A stretch of 64,000 bases of DNA. Origin: Blasia pusilla (Eukaryota > Marchantiophyta > Marchantiopsida > Blasiales). The position numbers and the translations under genes are program-made. The notes below the pieces were generated by a model. The model had not been told where the DNA came from and searched no databases. It saw nothing but the letters and a program-made list of their open reading frames with translations. Positions 1 through 11,239 of this stretch are shown piece after piece. Where the stretch lies: assembly GCA_050084515.1 (NCBI GenBank), contig CM114273.1, positions 27,404,001 through 27,468,000 on the forward strand, written 5' to 3'. Position 1 is the first letter of the stretch; the number at the start of each line of letters is the position of its first letter.

Positions 1-2082
1 CCCCTCCAAGGCTATCTTGAGAACATCATCTAAATGCTTACTCAGTAATCTATTACGACACTTTGTCTTTATCATTTTCTGCACAGAGAATGCTCTCTCA
101 CAAATCGCAGTACTCACGCATTGCACCCTAGCAATGTTGGCTAATACCAACAAATTTGAGAACTTACATTGCAAGGATGGGCTCCAACTTACCATTTTCC
201 AGAGATCTCAAAATTTCTTTTCTTTCCATTCTATTGTGGCCATGAGCTTAAATGACTGAAACTCTAGTTTCACAGCTCTTGAGTTCACAATAGCAGGTTG
301 CAGATGACCCTTGAGAGGAGCATCCCTTCCAAAATATGCACACAGATCATCTACATCCTTACAACCCCAACTGTTCAACCCTACTAGGCTAGAGGGCATA
401 TGCAAAGGATTCATAATCCTCATTGCACCAATCAGATTATTGTCCCTGAATCGATCATATAAGGCCGCACATACATTCTCAGCATAACTCTTCTGGAAAG
501 TTAGAGCAGCCTGCAAATCCTTTCTAGTATGATCCCTCAACATTTCAATCCTGTGGTACTTTCTTCCCCTAATCTCAGATTGCAATCGTTTTAAATAACC
601 TCCATGGGGTCCAAAATCAGGTAAGAGATGATAACCTATTGCCTCAGAGAATGTAGAAGCATTCAAGTCATCATTCTCCATCACAAAGTTTATTGTTATA
701 GAGACTACCTCAGAATTCACAATACTACCAATGGTACTAACATCTACAAACTTATATTGGAATACCTTATTCAAGTTAGCAAGTATAAACAAGATATATG
801 CCAAAAAGTACAATTGATAGATCATTTCAAATGATCTTAACTTGTTGTACATATTAGCAACATTACCATCATCATCGGAGCGGGGAATATCCCTAAAATA
901 TGTGAGGACAGACTCTAACAAGTCACACACAGTAGTCACGGCTTGCCATCGTGACAACCAGAAAATTTTGTGATATCTTTTCATCACTCTCTGAGAATCA
1001 TTCAACTTCTCTTGCAAAGTAGCAAGCCCACACTTCCTCTTTGAAGATCTCCTTAAATATCGAGCTATAGCATTCAAGAGAGAGTCTATTTCTATAGATA
1101 CATCTTTACACCTTGGTCCTTTGGCTGCTGTCAAAGCAGCAAGGTTGGTCCTGTGTGCAACGCAATGTATAGAGAGCAAAAAAGGGTTTACCTTCTGCTT
1201 CAATTGACTTGCTACTCCATTCTGACTACCTACCATAGTGGAGGCTCCGTCTGATCCAAAAGCTACCATCTTAGAACTGTCTAGTCCAGAGTCCTTGATC
1301 AACTCTATAAGATTGTTGGTAATTGCATTAGAACACTTCTCTGGACATTGCAACAATCTTAGAAAAGAATTCTCCACTTGCCCCTCTTGTAAGTAAGTTG
1401 CAAATATCACCAGATGACCCGTAACTAAAATATCATTAGAATCATCTATCATTATCCGAAAGAAATGAGATTTTTGTACTTTTAAAAGAGTTCTTCTATG
1501 CAGAACCTCACTAATGTAGTAATACATATTTGCACAAATCTTCTCATCTTGGTACAAATCTCGAGTAATGGGTGCATTTACCGACAACAGAAGCTTACAC
1601 AGGTTTGGAAATTTGGCGAAAGCCATTGATTCCTTCGCAATAAAATAAGCACATTTAAAAAATGTCAATAAGACAGTGTCACAAGTACGATTAGAAGTGG
1701 CAATGGTTTTGGCCATGGACTTGTTTCCTACATTAGCAGCCCAAGAAAGCTTCATGTGCTCATTAGATTTACCATGATCAATGAAGGTTGAAACCTTATA
1801 GTTTATAGCACCATCCCTTGCGAAAGAATCCTTGCCCTTCCCCTGTCTACAGACTTTACAAAATATTCTACCGGATTCTACATGGAACTCTATCCAATCA
1901 AATAAGGAGTACCAGACATCCTTCCAATCCAATCGATTCTTCTCAATCTGGGCTTCTGAAGGAGAGAATGATCTGTTAACTTCTTGTCCATCTGATGACT
2001 TTGAGCAACTTCTATCCTCTAGAAGGTCATGGCCTACCTCTTTGTTTAACATCTTGCTCATAGTTCGCTGTCTCTTAGCCAT
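1..2082 (-). pseudogene. hAT-superfamily transposase (ZNF862/KIAA1586-like), frameshifted and edge-truncated
   Basis: An open frame of 624 codons runs from 2082 to 208. Residues 73-110 hold a BED/TTF-like zinc finger (Cys75, Cys78, His103, His109). The RNase H-like core follows, with IMIDDS near residue 212 (probable first catalytic Asp), GSDGAST near 278 (second Asp) and the IHCVAHRTNLA block near 310. The frame stops at 208, but the next 200 bases in another minus-strand frame encode a clear hAT C-terminal dimerisation segment (STAICERAFSVQKMIK, then CRNRL and a DDVLKIAL stretch). This continues to the window edge, so a frameshift or missed intron lies near 200. The protein class is DNA transposase, acting on terminal inverted repeats and making 8-bp target duplications. 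The long open frame suggests fairly recent activity. No terminal repeat is visible because the 3' end is outside the window. A domesticated host gene is possible but less likely given the frameshift. Confidence 0.85.
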
Positions 2083-4430
2083 CTATGAGACACAATCAAT
2101 GTCCAAGAAAACAAGGGATAGCCTAATCTATTGTAGTACAGGTAAGGCTTAAGACCTTTAAGCCAAATTTCCCACCCCTAAAAAAAATTTGATACCCTAT
2201 TTTCAAGAAGGAAAGTGATACAATGCGCAAGTGCAAAGCAAAGGGAGCTGCAGAAGGACAACAAATACAGGTCTAAAACCTGTGAATGAAGTAATGAAAA
2301 ACAGAAAAGTGTGTTAAGAAACCTATCAGGTTAGAAAACTATCTAAACAATGATCCGATCCTGTGTAAACCAAGTATATGGAGGGCAGACCAATCTACAC
2401 AATTGTTGTACATGCGGAGTTGGGTCCCGAGACTGCAGGTTGAGAGATTGGGCCGAAAGATGGAAAAGAACATCCGAGGGAGTTAACTGAGCTCACGGCT
2501 ACTACAACGAGTTTAGGAAATAGCGAGATGCAACAAAAATTTGTTTCACAGAGGCTCGAATCAATGCTAGACAAGAATCAAGAAATAGGCACAGAAGCCG
2601 AGAGTCCAAATTCACGAGCTCACATCCCCGCAAGAGCAAGTGTCCACACCAACTATCAGCCGCAAACCAAGCATCGAGTGTGAAGACACCTGCTACTACC
2701 GCGCACAGCTAGAATCGAGGAAAGTCGATACCCAAGCCAAGCTCGATGTACCGACAATGGTTCTCCCCTCGACTTCAAAAGTTCAGAATGGCCAGTCTCG
2801 AGTAAACAGGTTGACCCCTAAACGAAAATTCCTCCACCTCTCACTTCGAGAACCCCCTACAGCTGGGGAGACTCAAATGAACAAGTTGAGATTTGATAAT
2901 CTCACAGCAGAGAAATCGCGAGTACACAGCAAGAGAATCGAGAATAGACTCTCGAGAGGGGAAACAAACAGTTGACGAGAACCTCACGAGTCACAACGAG
3001 CAACAAAGAGTGAAACACGAAGACTCCACACTCGAGAGGGGAAACGACGAGAGGATTGATCGCGCAGCAACAATAGGAAGTGAGCACCCCGACCTCCACC
3101 CAACCCACGACCCCCTCTGAGAGTCACACTTCACAGTCTTCGGACTCCTTGGACGTGGAGCATTGGAGCCGTTGGAGGTGGCTTGCCCTAAATCGGAGCC
3201 ATATCGGACGGCTTACATCTCCTCCTCGGACTGATCCAACGGATATAGTATTGTCAATTTACCGGCAGTCGGATACTAACCCGGCCGGAGTCTGGCCCCT
3301 TGAAAATGCTTAGCAGCCATATTCCGGCTCCCTACATATGGAAACGACAATTTGCCGACGATATCCTCCCGGAAAGCAGCCAAATTTTGACATCTAATTT
3401 CATGGCCACCCAGTTGCCGGAAAGGAGAAGACGTGACCCGAAAATTTGACCGAAGGTTTCCCGGAGGAGGCGGAAATTTTTTTTTTTTCCCGGCTAGCTT
3501 TACACGCAGCTCCAATTCTCCCCGGACGTTGGTCGGGACTCGGATAGGAAGAAGTGGCACGCTCGCATAGGGAGCACAGAGGAAGCACTACGGGAGCTAC
3601 ATATGGCAACGTACCCGAGCCAAAAGGATGCAATTTATGCTGTAAGAAGTAGAGGAAGGTTCGGGAGCCAAGAGTCGCGGGGCCAAGAAGCGTTGAGCAG
3701 GGTCCGGGTAGTTTTTTGGCGACAACCGGTACATTTCCGGTCTCAGACGAGAACGGAAATTTTTGATATTGTTCTGAAGCCGGTCGGCTAAAGAGATACA
3801 AATACAAAGGAGAACTCTGTATTCTGCCGGTTTTTGGCCGTTGATTTGCAAAGTGAATCGGAAATTCTAAATTTCTTCCAGCTAGGTCAACACGTAACCC
3901 TGGTTCTCCCCGGACATTGGCGCTGAGCGACCGCAAGGAGGCTCGATGGCCGGAAGGGAGAGCGTCAGGGCCGAGTTTTGTGGACCGATGGAAGGAGTGA
4001 GGAGTTCATGGTGAGGGAGTTGCTGCAAGGGCTCCGAGGATCGCGGATGCATAGGACCGCGGACCGCATGGCAGGAGGCCGGAGGTTAGGATTGTCGAAA
4101 AATTGTCGAGCGCCACGGTTGGTTGGGTTGCGGGGTGGAACGTTAGAGGTGGCGTGTAGGTGACCATGATAGGCGAGTTATGGTTGGTGAGCGGAACATG
4201 GTAGGCGGGTTACGTGGTTGAAGGTGCATGTGGTAAATTTGGGTTATGCAGTTGGAAAGATTTTTCATGGCTTGGTGTTGGTATCGTGAATCGAGATTAT
4301 GGGCACGAGGGTTGTGGTGGAAACACAACGCCCCGATGCTGACGCAAGGCTCGACGTGTATTTGAGGAGAGTGACATGTTGTAGAGGTTGCCGCACCACA
4401 TGGAGGAGTCACTGTTGACGGTGGAGTATA
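2083..4430. other. Unassigned sequence between transposons
   Basis: I recognise no protein here. Short open frames exist (for example 2640-2975 plus) but they are low-complexity and have no family signature. A short motif, CTCGAGAGGGGAAAC, occurs twice (about 2952 and 3033), so part of the block is internally repeated. The second half (about 3380-3960) is GC-richer and belongs to a dispersed repeat family annotated separately. Confidence 0.5.
3698..3895. repeat. Dispersed repeat, copy 1 (partner at 38466-38612)
   Basis: The stretch beginning CAGGGTCCGGGTAGTTTTT and running through an AACCGGTA.ATT segment, then ACAAATACAAAGGAGAACT and a TTCTTCCA end, matches 38466-38612 in the same order with small gaps. 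This shows a diverged repeat family of unknown class. A similar CGGCTAGC...TCTCCCCGG tail occurs at about 3490-3530 and 12510-12545. No coding content was recognised. Confidence 0.6.
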
Positions 4431-4439
4431 TTGAGGGCA

Positions 4440-4919
4440 GGCGTGTTCAGGTTACCCATTCGAGTCCCTTTTCCCACACTTATCTTGTGTGATTGAGAGT
4501 GTTGGGTATCGAGTAGTTGCTGGTGTTAGATGGGTGTAGCAATGGTGACGAGTGTAGACTCCTTTCATGTGTAGCACGTTGGTGGATATACGACGATTGC
4601 CAAGTAGGGGTCGCATGTATGACCCGAGAATGTCAGTAGTTTAGGTGAGTTAGTTGGGAGGCTCATGGTGAGCTTGAGTGTTGAGTATGGGTGAGGCCAG
4701 GTGTATCTTCACGGGATGATCATTAACGAGGTGAGCTAGTGAGGAGTGTGGGAGACTCTTGGTGAGTCTGAGTGCTTGAGCAGTTGAGACAGGGTTATTA
4801 TCACGGAGTTCTTCTAGGGTTCAAAAGAACCGCATAGTACAAGCAGTGGTAGTGGAGTGACACAGAGTGGTGTAAGGTATTGAGGGATTGCTAGTGAGGA
4901 ACCACCCCGACTCCCATCC
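4440..4919 (+). other. 5' leader of Ty3/gypsy copy C
   Basis: This is non-coding sequence directly before the gag of copy C. Its last 70 bases (GAGTGG.GTAAGGT.TTGAGGG, then GAGGAACCACC) match the sequence before gag in copy B (about 52440-52530, read on the minus strand). It is therefore transcribed leader of the same element group. I did not find a tRNA primer-binding site. Confidence 0.5.
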
Positions 4920-6450
4920 ATGGCTGGATCATCATCAGTAGACAGCGGATCAGGTGACAAGATCTTGGACGGTGATGGTGATACGTGGAGAGAGATGGAT
5001 GACATGGGCCACCAGGGCATGCGTTTTTTCTCAGGTGCAGTAGGCACCATAGATCTTGATGATTTCATCCAGGAGTTCGACACGTGGTGCGACTTCCAAG
5101 AGATACGGACCCCTACGCGATTCAACCCTTTTATGGCATGGAAGGGATTGTTCTAGCACTTGGAGGGTCCATTGATGGATGATTACATGGAGTTTCGATC
5201 TCTATTCTTTGTAGAGATCGATGCTTGGAGAATGTATTGGGCTCTAGGGTATGTGTCCACTACTGGTCACGAGGCGTATGATGGGATAGTGAGGGCGGAG
5301 AGATCTACACCATCAGCCCGGGGACTAGATGAAGAAGATGGCAGAGAGAGTGGTGAGGTGGCAGAGACCTCTTGTGGTAGAGGACCACTGAGTTTTAGTC
5401 CACAGTAGAGTTCTTCCGATAGTAAGGGAAGAGCTACCCGAGCGTACGCACCGACAAGCTGAAGAGTCTATAGGATTTTCAGCGACGATCGGGTGAGAGT
5501 CTAAGAGAGGCATTCACACGCATGAGGGGGCTGATCATTACTACTTATGGAGTGACTGAGGCACAATTAGTCCAGTATTGGTATGGGGTGCTAGACGAGG
5601 AGCTATGAAGGAGAGTTCGGGATGCAATGTTGCTTCACACGGCGAAGCCCACATTAAAGGTGGTCTTTGAGTTGTCTGAGTGGGTAGAGCTCAACATGAG
5701 TGAGGAGCAAGTGGTGACTAGAGGATTTTTGCAAGATACGACAAGTATGAGTAGATCCACAGGTGCCCTTACATGCACCAATACCTCACGAGCGGGCGGG
5801 TGGGTCCAGAGAGCAGGGCGCGTATTGTGAGCCGATGAGGCAATTGCCCGTTCTGATATATGTTTCCCAGCAGGGACCAGGGTTGGCTTGTTGGACGTGT
5901 GGTGGGCCACATACGCAGAGGGACTACCCACAGCATGGGAGAGGGCCACGGGCGCCTCCGATTACTCAAGAGCCATAGAGGATGGCCCCACCACAATTCT
6001 TGTATGATAATTGTCACCGATATGGTCACACTAGGGATAGGTATTATGATCTTTTCCGAGAGGTACGTCCAGAGGTAGGCAGAGGACTTGGGAGCGAGAG
6101 ATTTGGTGGAGATCAAGTAGCAGATGATCGTGATGGTAGAGTACCATTACCAGTCACTAGAGATGGAGGACCTGCACCCGATGCAGCGCTCCTTACGCGC
6201 ATCGATTAGTTGGAGCAGAGGATTGCTGCCATGACCATGATGCAGTTGCAGGCAGGAAGGCGTGGAGTTGGGAGTAGTTAGTGTGGTGCCATTTCCACAT
6301 CTTACCAAAATGGTAGTGAGGATTCTATGGGGATGGGATTTATGTGTAGTGTAGCTCAGGTTGAGGCTGCTACGGTGATGACTGGGGGCGCTGCAAGAGT
6401 AACCGAGCCATCGAGAGGTGGGGTTGAGATTGACCCATAGGAGGGGACCA
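4920..6450 (+). pseudogene. Gag of Ty3/gypsy copy C (degenerate)
   Basis: The ATG at 4920 follows the conserved leader. The first 78 codons match the start of gag in copy A (FSGAVG.IDL.DFI.EF..WCDFQ, then RFNPF..W.G), and end at a TAG at 5154-5156. The same position is TAG in copy A but CAG in copy B. Reading on in frame gives HLEGPLMDDY, the next conserved gag block. Two zinc-knuckle remnants follow: CWTCGGPHTQRDY near 5893, with the last Cys changed to Tyr, and NCHRYGHTRDRY near 6008. Gag packages element RNA into particles in the cytoplasm. Many stops and frameshifts make this copy inactive. Confidence 0.75.
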
Positions 6451-6559
6451 ATGGGCGGCAGGCTAAGGTTTCCCACTCGTTCACATTGTCAGAGGCACTA
6501 CATACACTGTCGATGGTGCCTTGACAACCGATAGTACCCATAAGTGGGATAGGTGCCTT

Positions 6560-7400
6560 GATGTCACAAGGAGTTGGAGAGATAACTCCTATGCAGGCTC
6601 AGGAGGAGCCACAGTCGACCACGTTGTTGGAGGTGGCCACTAGGGTGAGCTAGACTCCGTTGTTTTCTGCCATGGAGTTGGCAACGTTGGGAGTTGGACC
6701 AACAGAGGTGTTCCGGCTGGCTGCCATGTTGTGTGAGCATGGAGAGGTGACTACCTCTCATTCAGAGGTAGTTGAGGAGGTGGTGGACTTGCCCTCAATG
6801 CAGGTGCTCAAGACGTCCCCCACTGAGTTATGGCATGCGGCGACAAAAAAGTTGGTAGATATGCCAGCTCGACCGGCCATAGAGTTAGCCATGATCACAC
6901 CAGGTGTGGTGTTGTTGGATAACCGAGCAGGAGTGTTTTGCTTGGTCAGTCCCACACGTACAGTGTACCACCCACAACGCGTCCTACTTGATTCAGGAGC
7001 GCAGCCCTTGATGTTAGGGAAGGCGGTGTGTTTGGCGTTGTGTTTACGGAAAAGCGACATTGACCGTTGTCCCTTTCAGATACAAACCTCTATTGGGGGC
7101 GTATCACCCACGCAGTGTATGACTCGATAAGAGTTGGTGGTTAGACTCTAGCCAGAGCATAAGTCAGATAGTGCGATGGTGTGCAATTGGGCGATTACGA
7201 TAGCAATATAGTCGTATGATGTGTTGGTAGGGAGTACATTGTTGTATCCCCTTGGCTTCATTTTGGATTTGGGAGGAGATGGTTTCTTATCGGCCGGGGT
7301 AGCGATCAGATGATGGATGGGTGAGCCATCTACCGGTGTTGTTTGCAAGGAGTAGTGGTGGTCAACCACGTGAGGATGCGGTGACCAAGTTGGCAGCATT
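6560..7400 (+). pseudogene. Aspartic protease region of copy C
   Basis: The open frame 6660-7130 contains VLLDSGAQPLMLGKA at residues 108-122. This is a retropepsin active-site loop with an intact D-S-G triad, followed by RCPFQIQTSIGG. The block aligns with the protease of copies A and B, which read DSR instead of DSG. A stop at 7128 (Arg-stop-Glu-Leu-Val) and a frameshift interrupt it. The next segment, up to about 7280, still resembles YDVLVG..LY..GF.LD in copies A and B. In the family, this enzyme cleaves the gag-pol polyprotein during particle maturation. Confidence 0.8.
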
Positions 7401-7760
7401 CACAGGTGGTGTTCGCTAATCAGGAGGTTCAGGGAGAGGAGCACACATATGGAGGACATTCCCATAGTGGATAGTCTCACAGAAAGACATGCTAGGGTTG
7501 GTGTCTCTTCCCATGGTGCATATTTGCTTTATTATTGTTGGGGACGATCGTTGAGATGCGTGGAATGCAGACGAGCTCGTGAGGCATGTGTGGAGCCATG
7601 TTTATGTTTGGATTAGGGTACGAGAGTGTTAGATCTCTTCGGAGGGATCAACACGGCGGATTTCTACAGTATGGCAATGTTGCGGGGATGACGACACTGA
7701 TGGTGCTAGATGTGTATAGGATAGGAGATCTTGTGAGGTACATATGTGTGTGGTATATGG
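7401..7760 (+). pseudogene. DNA methyltransferase fragment of copy C (motif I only)
   Basis: Positions 7626-7649 encode VLDLFGGI, preceded by Gly-Thr-Arg, matching IRVLDLFGGI in copies A and B at the same place after the protease. This is the AdoMet-binding motif I of C5 cytosine methyltransferases. Homology fades after about 7700; motifs IV-X are absent and LTR-like sequence follows. This copy is more diverged from A and B than they are from each other, so the methyltransferase joined the element lineage before these copies split. Motif I alone is short; the call depends on the conserved position. Confidence 0.7.
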
Positions 7761-7795
7761 AGTTAGGAGGACCTAACTACCAGCTAGGGGGTGGT

Positions 7796-7950
7796 TGTGG
7801 GGTCCCAGTGTATGTGTATGAGTATGTTTCATTTATGGGTAGATCTACCCGTATGTTGGAGATGATCGTTGTTGTGTGGTATGTAGATGTGACCAGCGAT
7901 GTGGATTGTCTAGCAATGTGTATGTGCACGATAGTTGTCACATATTATTT
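7796..7950 (+). repeat. LTR-like direct repeat, unit 1
   Basis: About 150 bases here recur at 8412-8565: TATGTTTCATTTATG.GTAG, then ATCTACCC, GTTGTGTGGTATGTAGA and TAGCAATGTGTATG. A weaker reverse-complement match lies at 19505-19620, next to the 3' end of copy A. A sequence found twice beside copy C and once beside the end of copy A is most simply part of the LTR, but no TG..CA ends or target duplication could be fixed. Confidence 0.55.
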
Positions 7951-8181
7951 TGAGGTAGATAGAGTTCTATCGCGTCGACATCATAGAGAGTCAATGGGCT
8001 GTTTGGGTGCAACTTCCTCCCGAGATGTTAGATGAGGTTGGTGACAGGTTTGTTATGTCGGGAATGTTGCTTATGGCGATTTCCCAATTTTGGTTTTAGT
8101 CCAGTAGATGATCCGTTGACGGAGTTAACGGTCATCCGGTAACTTGTGCATGCAGGTTACCGTTGGTAGGGCTATTTTTGG

Positions 8182-8246
8182 GGGAAGAGCCTTTTGGCTC
8201 TTCCCAAGGGTGTAAGAGTGAGAGAGATGGCTTTCTCAAGCCATCT
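8182..8246 (+). repeat. Two adjacent small hairpins between the LTR-like repeats
   Basis: GGGAAGAGCC / GGCTCTTCCC form 10-bp arms with a 3-base loop (8182-8204). AGATGGCTT / AAGCCATCT form 9-bp arms with a 4-base loop (8225-8246). Both lie between the two LTR-like repeat units. Role unknown; they may be RNA structures of an LTR or leader. Confidence 0.55.
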
Positions 8247-8411
8247 TTCTCATGTTGAGCCTTAGGAGCGCCTATCTTGTGTAGACGTGTGTGGGTGTGT
8301 AGGAATTAGGGTGCTAGCATCCGGATTCCCTCGTAGCAGAGGGTGGATGTAGTTCGATATGCTGATGTAGATTCATGATTGGCGTTTTAGGCCAAGTAAG
8401 CCATTTTTACT

Positions 8412-8580
8412 ACTCTTGATGTTGTTGTGGGATCCCAGTGTATATGTGTGAGTATGTTTCATTTATGTGTAGATCTACCCATATGTTGGGGAAAATCGGT
8501 GTTGTGTGGTATGTAGACGTGACCAGCAATGTGGGTTGTGTAGCAATGTGTATGCGTACGACATAGTCCCCTTGTTGTAG
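8412..8580 (+). repeat. LTR-like direct repeat, unit 2
   Basis: Second copy of the block at 7796-7950, with scattered base changes (for example GGGATCCCAGTGTATATG in place of GGGTCCCAGTGTATGTG). It ends near TAGCAATGTGTATGCGTACG. The two units are about 615 bases apart in the same orientation. Confidence 0.55.
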
Positions 8581-9490
8581 TCTTCCTATTGCTATATACA
8601 TATAGCTTTTGTCAGATGAGCATGTAGGTGAAAATATTTCCTTACGACTTGAATCAGGGCACCGACGTGTACACCAATCAAACACAAGTATCACATGCAG
8701 GTCTGAGAAAATGGGTGAAGCAGTCGAGCCATCGATGAAAGAAAATCAACAAAAAGGTAAGTCCTTAAAAGACGACTTTCATACACATCCTTGTTTGGGA
8801 AGCCACAACAATCCAAACAACCCCCACACGACAATCAACACGGGCCGACACCAAGACAAAACACTCGCTCATCCCTAAGTTGAGGGTGGACCAAAGGATT
8901 CATCCTACAACGGACCCAACACCACGTAACCTAGCCGCTCACGGGAGTGCTGTGCCTTGCCTCTACTCTAGGAGACGATGTGTCTCCAACAAATTTAATT
9001 GCGCAATTTACAACTTGACAGTAGGGGTTGTAAAGATTATCAGTTTCTTTTGTAGTATAATGTCTACTATTGTAAAGCCTTTGGTATTAGTGCATTCAAT
9101 TCTTTGAATTCAAAGTATGTTTTAATATTCATCTTATTAATATAGTATATCTTCAGTTCCCATTGGGAATTTGGATGTATCCCCATATCAGTATGTTACT
9201 CTCAATTTAAAACATCCTTAGAGATTTTTCAGGGTATTCTACTCCCTTTTTTTAGTTATACATATTTTTTATTACGGCTTCAACATACATTCGTTGGTTT
9301 TTTTTCATTATCTAAGTGTCTTTCACACAAATAGAATAATTAATTCTCCTCTCCAATTCCCCCCTCTCAAGGCCGTGAATTAGTTTTTGTACTACGGCCA
9401 TTCGCACACTGCCCTAGGGAAGAGAGTAGTAGTAGCCGTCAAATCCCGTGTGTGTGGAGTGGCGAGCTAGCTAGACCGCCCTCCATGTGG
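8581..9490. other. Unassigned sequence before the LINE
   Basis: No recognisable gene. The part from about 9000 to 9350 is AT-rich. The LINE homology starts only around 9490, so the upstream part of that element (endonuclease or ORF1 and most of the reverse transcriptase) is missing, as expected for a 5'-truncated insertion. Confidence 0.4.
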
Positions 9491-9491
9491 C

Positions 9492-10543
9492 TTGTCAGCG
9501 GATATTCATTTACCCGACGGTTTTTTGACACCTGCTGGAGGGCTTCGCGTCTTGGGAGTCCCACTAGGGAGCCAGAACTTTATATCGAGTTTTGTGGCGG
9601 CGGCTCTTAGTGAGGATCTTCTTCATGTCGACGATCTCACAAGAATTGAGTCTTCAGCCTTTTTAGGGAGTTGGGCCACTGTAGCACCCCTCCTTTACTC
9701 CGGTTTTTTGTTAGGGATAGACCGCTACTTTTACAGTACATTTCCCAGGTTGAGGATGGTCTTTTCCCACTTCAATCTTCACTCACAGCTTGTAGAGACT
9801 CCCTTCTTGTTGAGGCTAGAGCAGTTCTTCCCGCTTTCTCTTCCCTAGTTACCTCTGGACAGTCTGGGCTCCAATCTTCTTTGATGGAAGCCCACTTTGA
9901 TGCATTGTTTAGAGCTACTATGTCGGACGGGAATATCCCCATGGAGGTTCGGGCCCGTATTCGCTCTTGCTCCGGAAAGGGGGCAGGCTCATGGGTGGGG
10001 GCTCGTCCCCTCATCCCAGCTTTTCGCATCGCACCACTTACCTACACTAAAGCGATGAGGTTCCGACTGGGCCTGCCCCAACCAACGGTGGTTGGTTCCA
10101 CACACTACGAGTGTCGCTAGAGTCTGGATCCACTTGGTGTGCATTTGGCACGGTGTCCAGTTGGGGGTGAGAGGATAGCCACTCACGATGCAGTGCGGGA
10201 TATTATGTTCTCTATTGCTCAGGAGAGTGGATTCCATGTACAAAGAGAGAGGCACTACTCCATGCGGGATTCCCTTATCCGTGTTGATCTCTACATGACG
10301 AGGGAGTCTGAGGTGGTGGTAGCGGATGTTGTAGTGACGGATCCTACGTGGGAGGCGGTGCGAGCCCAAGTGGTAGCACAAGGGAGATTGCTACAAGGAG
10401 CGGCGGCGGCGGCGGTCAAGAAGATCCACATTTATAGTCGACTTCATGATGGACATCGATTTATCCCCCTAGCCATTGAGATGTACGGGGCGATGGGGGA
10501 GAGGTTTGACTCGTTCCTTACAGATTGCGCCCATCATCTCTAG
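9492..10543 (+). pseudogene. LINE reverse-transcriptase C-terminal region with RLE-like domain
   Basis: Three pieces read as one protein. 9492-9700 gives GLRVLGVPLGSQNF, typical of the end of plant and algal non-LTR reverse transcriptases. A frameshift near 9700 moves to the frame starting at 9671, which gives MRFRLGLPQPTV. A TAG at 10118-10120 sits inside the zinc-knuckle-like segment (ECR-stop-SLDPLGVHLARCP), and the same frame continues to 10543. The last part, GGERIATHDAVRD then RVDLYM and VADVVVTDPT, ending FIPLAIEMYG, resembles a restriction-like endonuclease (PD-D/E-x-K type). In such elements it nicks the target for reverse transcription. The domain call rests on spacing and context, so it is moderate. 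A (GCG)n run at 10402-10415 encodes an Ala stretch. Confidence 0.7.
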
Positions 10544-10730
10544 TCGAGAAATGGGTTTTCCTTAGCAACTGCGATACTTTATTGTAGGTAACGGGTTTCC
10601 ATAGCTTTGCAGCGCGCCTAGGCAAATGGGTTTTTGCGGCGGGCTCAGGCGGTTGGAGACACCAATGCTAGAAGCCCACTTAGTAGTAGTCTTAGTTCTC
10701 TGCTGTTGGTGATTTTGGTCGTTAGGGGAG

Positions 10731-10855
10731 AAGGCCCCCTTCTTTCTCCTCGGGCCTGATTCCGGCCTCTTGAGGTCTATTTTTTGGGTCTCATGCCCCT
10801 CTTTTGTATCGTGATGGGTTTCCCATCCTTTTTCTACATATATGTATTTTTATCT
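10731..10855 (+). repeat. 3' tail of the LINE
   Basis: The segment starting GAAGGCCCCCTTCTTTCTCC and running through CCGGCCTCTTGAGGTCTA and GTATCGTGATGGGTTTCCCA to TTTTTCTACATATATG is nearly identical to 32612-32730. It lies 190 bases after the end of the LINE coding part, so it is best read as the 3' untranslated region shared by family members. Confidence 0.75.
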
Positions 10856-11155
10856 TTCGTGTATGCATCGATAGACAATGTCTCTCGTAGATGTGGCCAT
10901 TTTGAAACCACTCCTATGACAATAATAGAAATTTAATAATAGATTCATCTCTTTTGTAATTTTTTATTGTAACTACACTCTCTGAATTTATGTGTTTGCT
11001 GAATCCGCTTCCTACTGTGGCGACCCCAAAAGCTGGGGATTAGACCGGTGGTAGGAACGGGTGGACCGGCTGGTTGGTATTCTACTACGAAAACACCATC
11101 AATGCCGAGAGACAAGCTTTCGACAGTATCCACCCAAAATTGCTCGGTGTATCTT

Positions 11156-11229
11156 GCACTAACACCATGGCTGTTAGTGCACTAACACCATGGCTGTTAG
11201 TGTGTTAGATGCACTAACACCGTTAGTGC
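11156..11229. repeat. Tandem palindromic repeat
   Basis: A 23-bp unit beginning GCACTAACACCATGG occurs twice head to tail (11156-11178, 11179-11201). A shortened third form, GCACTAACACCGTTAGTGC, lies at 11211-11229. Each unit pairs ACTAACA with TGTTAGT, so it is also a small inverted repeat around an NcoI-like CCATGG core. Confidence 0.85.
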
Positions 11230-11239
11230 ATCAACACAA

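Noticed and set aside
17-259. Plus-strand open frame at the left edge
   Set aside because: It is antisense to the frame-shifted hAT dimerisation domain, which has the recognisable motifs.
11156-11229. CRISPR-like array
   Set aside because: Units are directly adjacent without spacers, only two to three copies, and the genome is eukaryotic.
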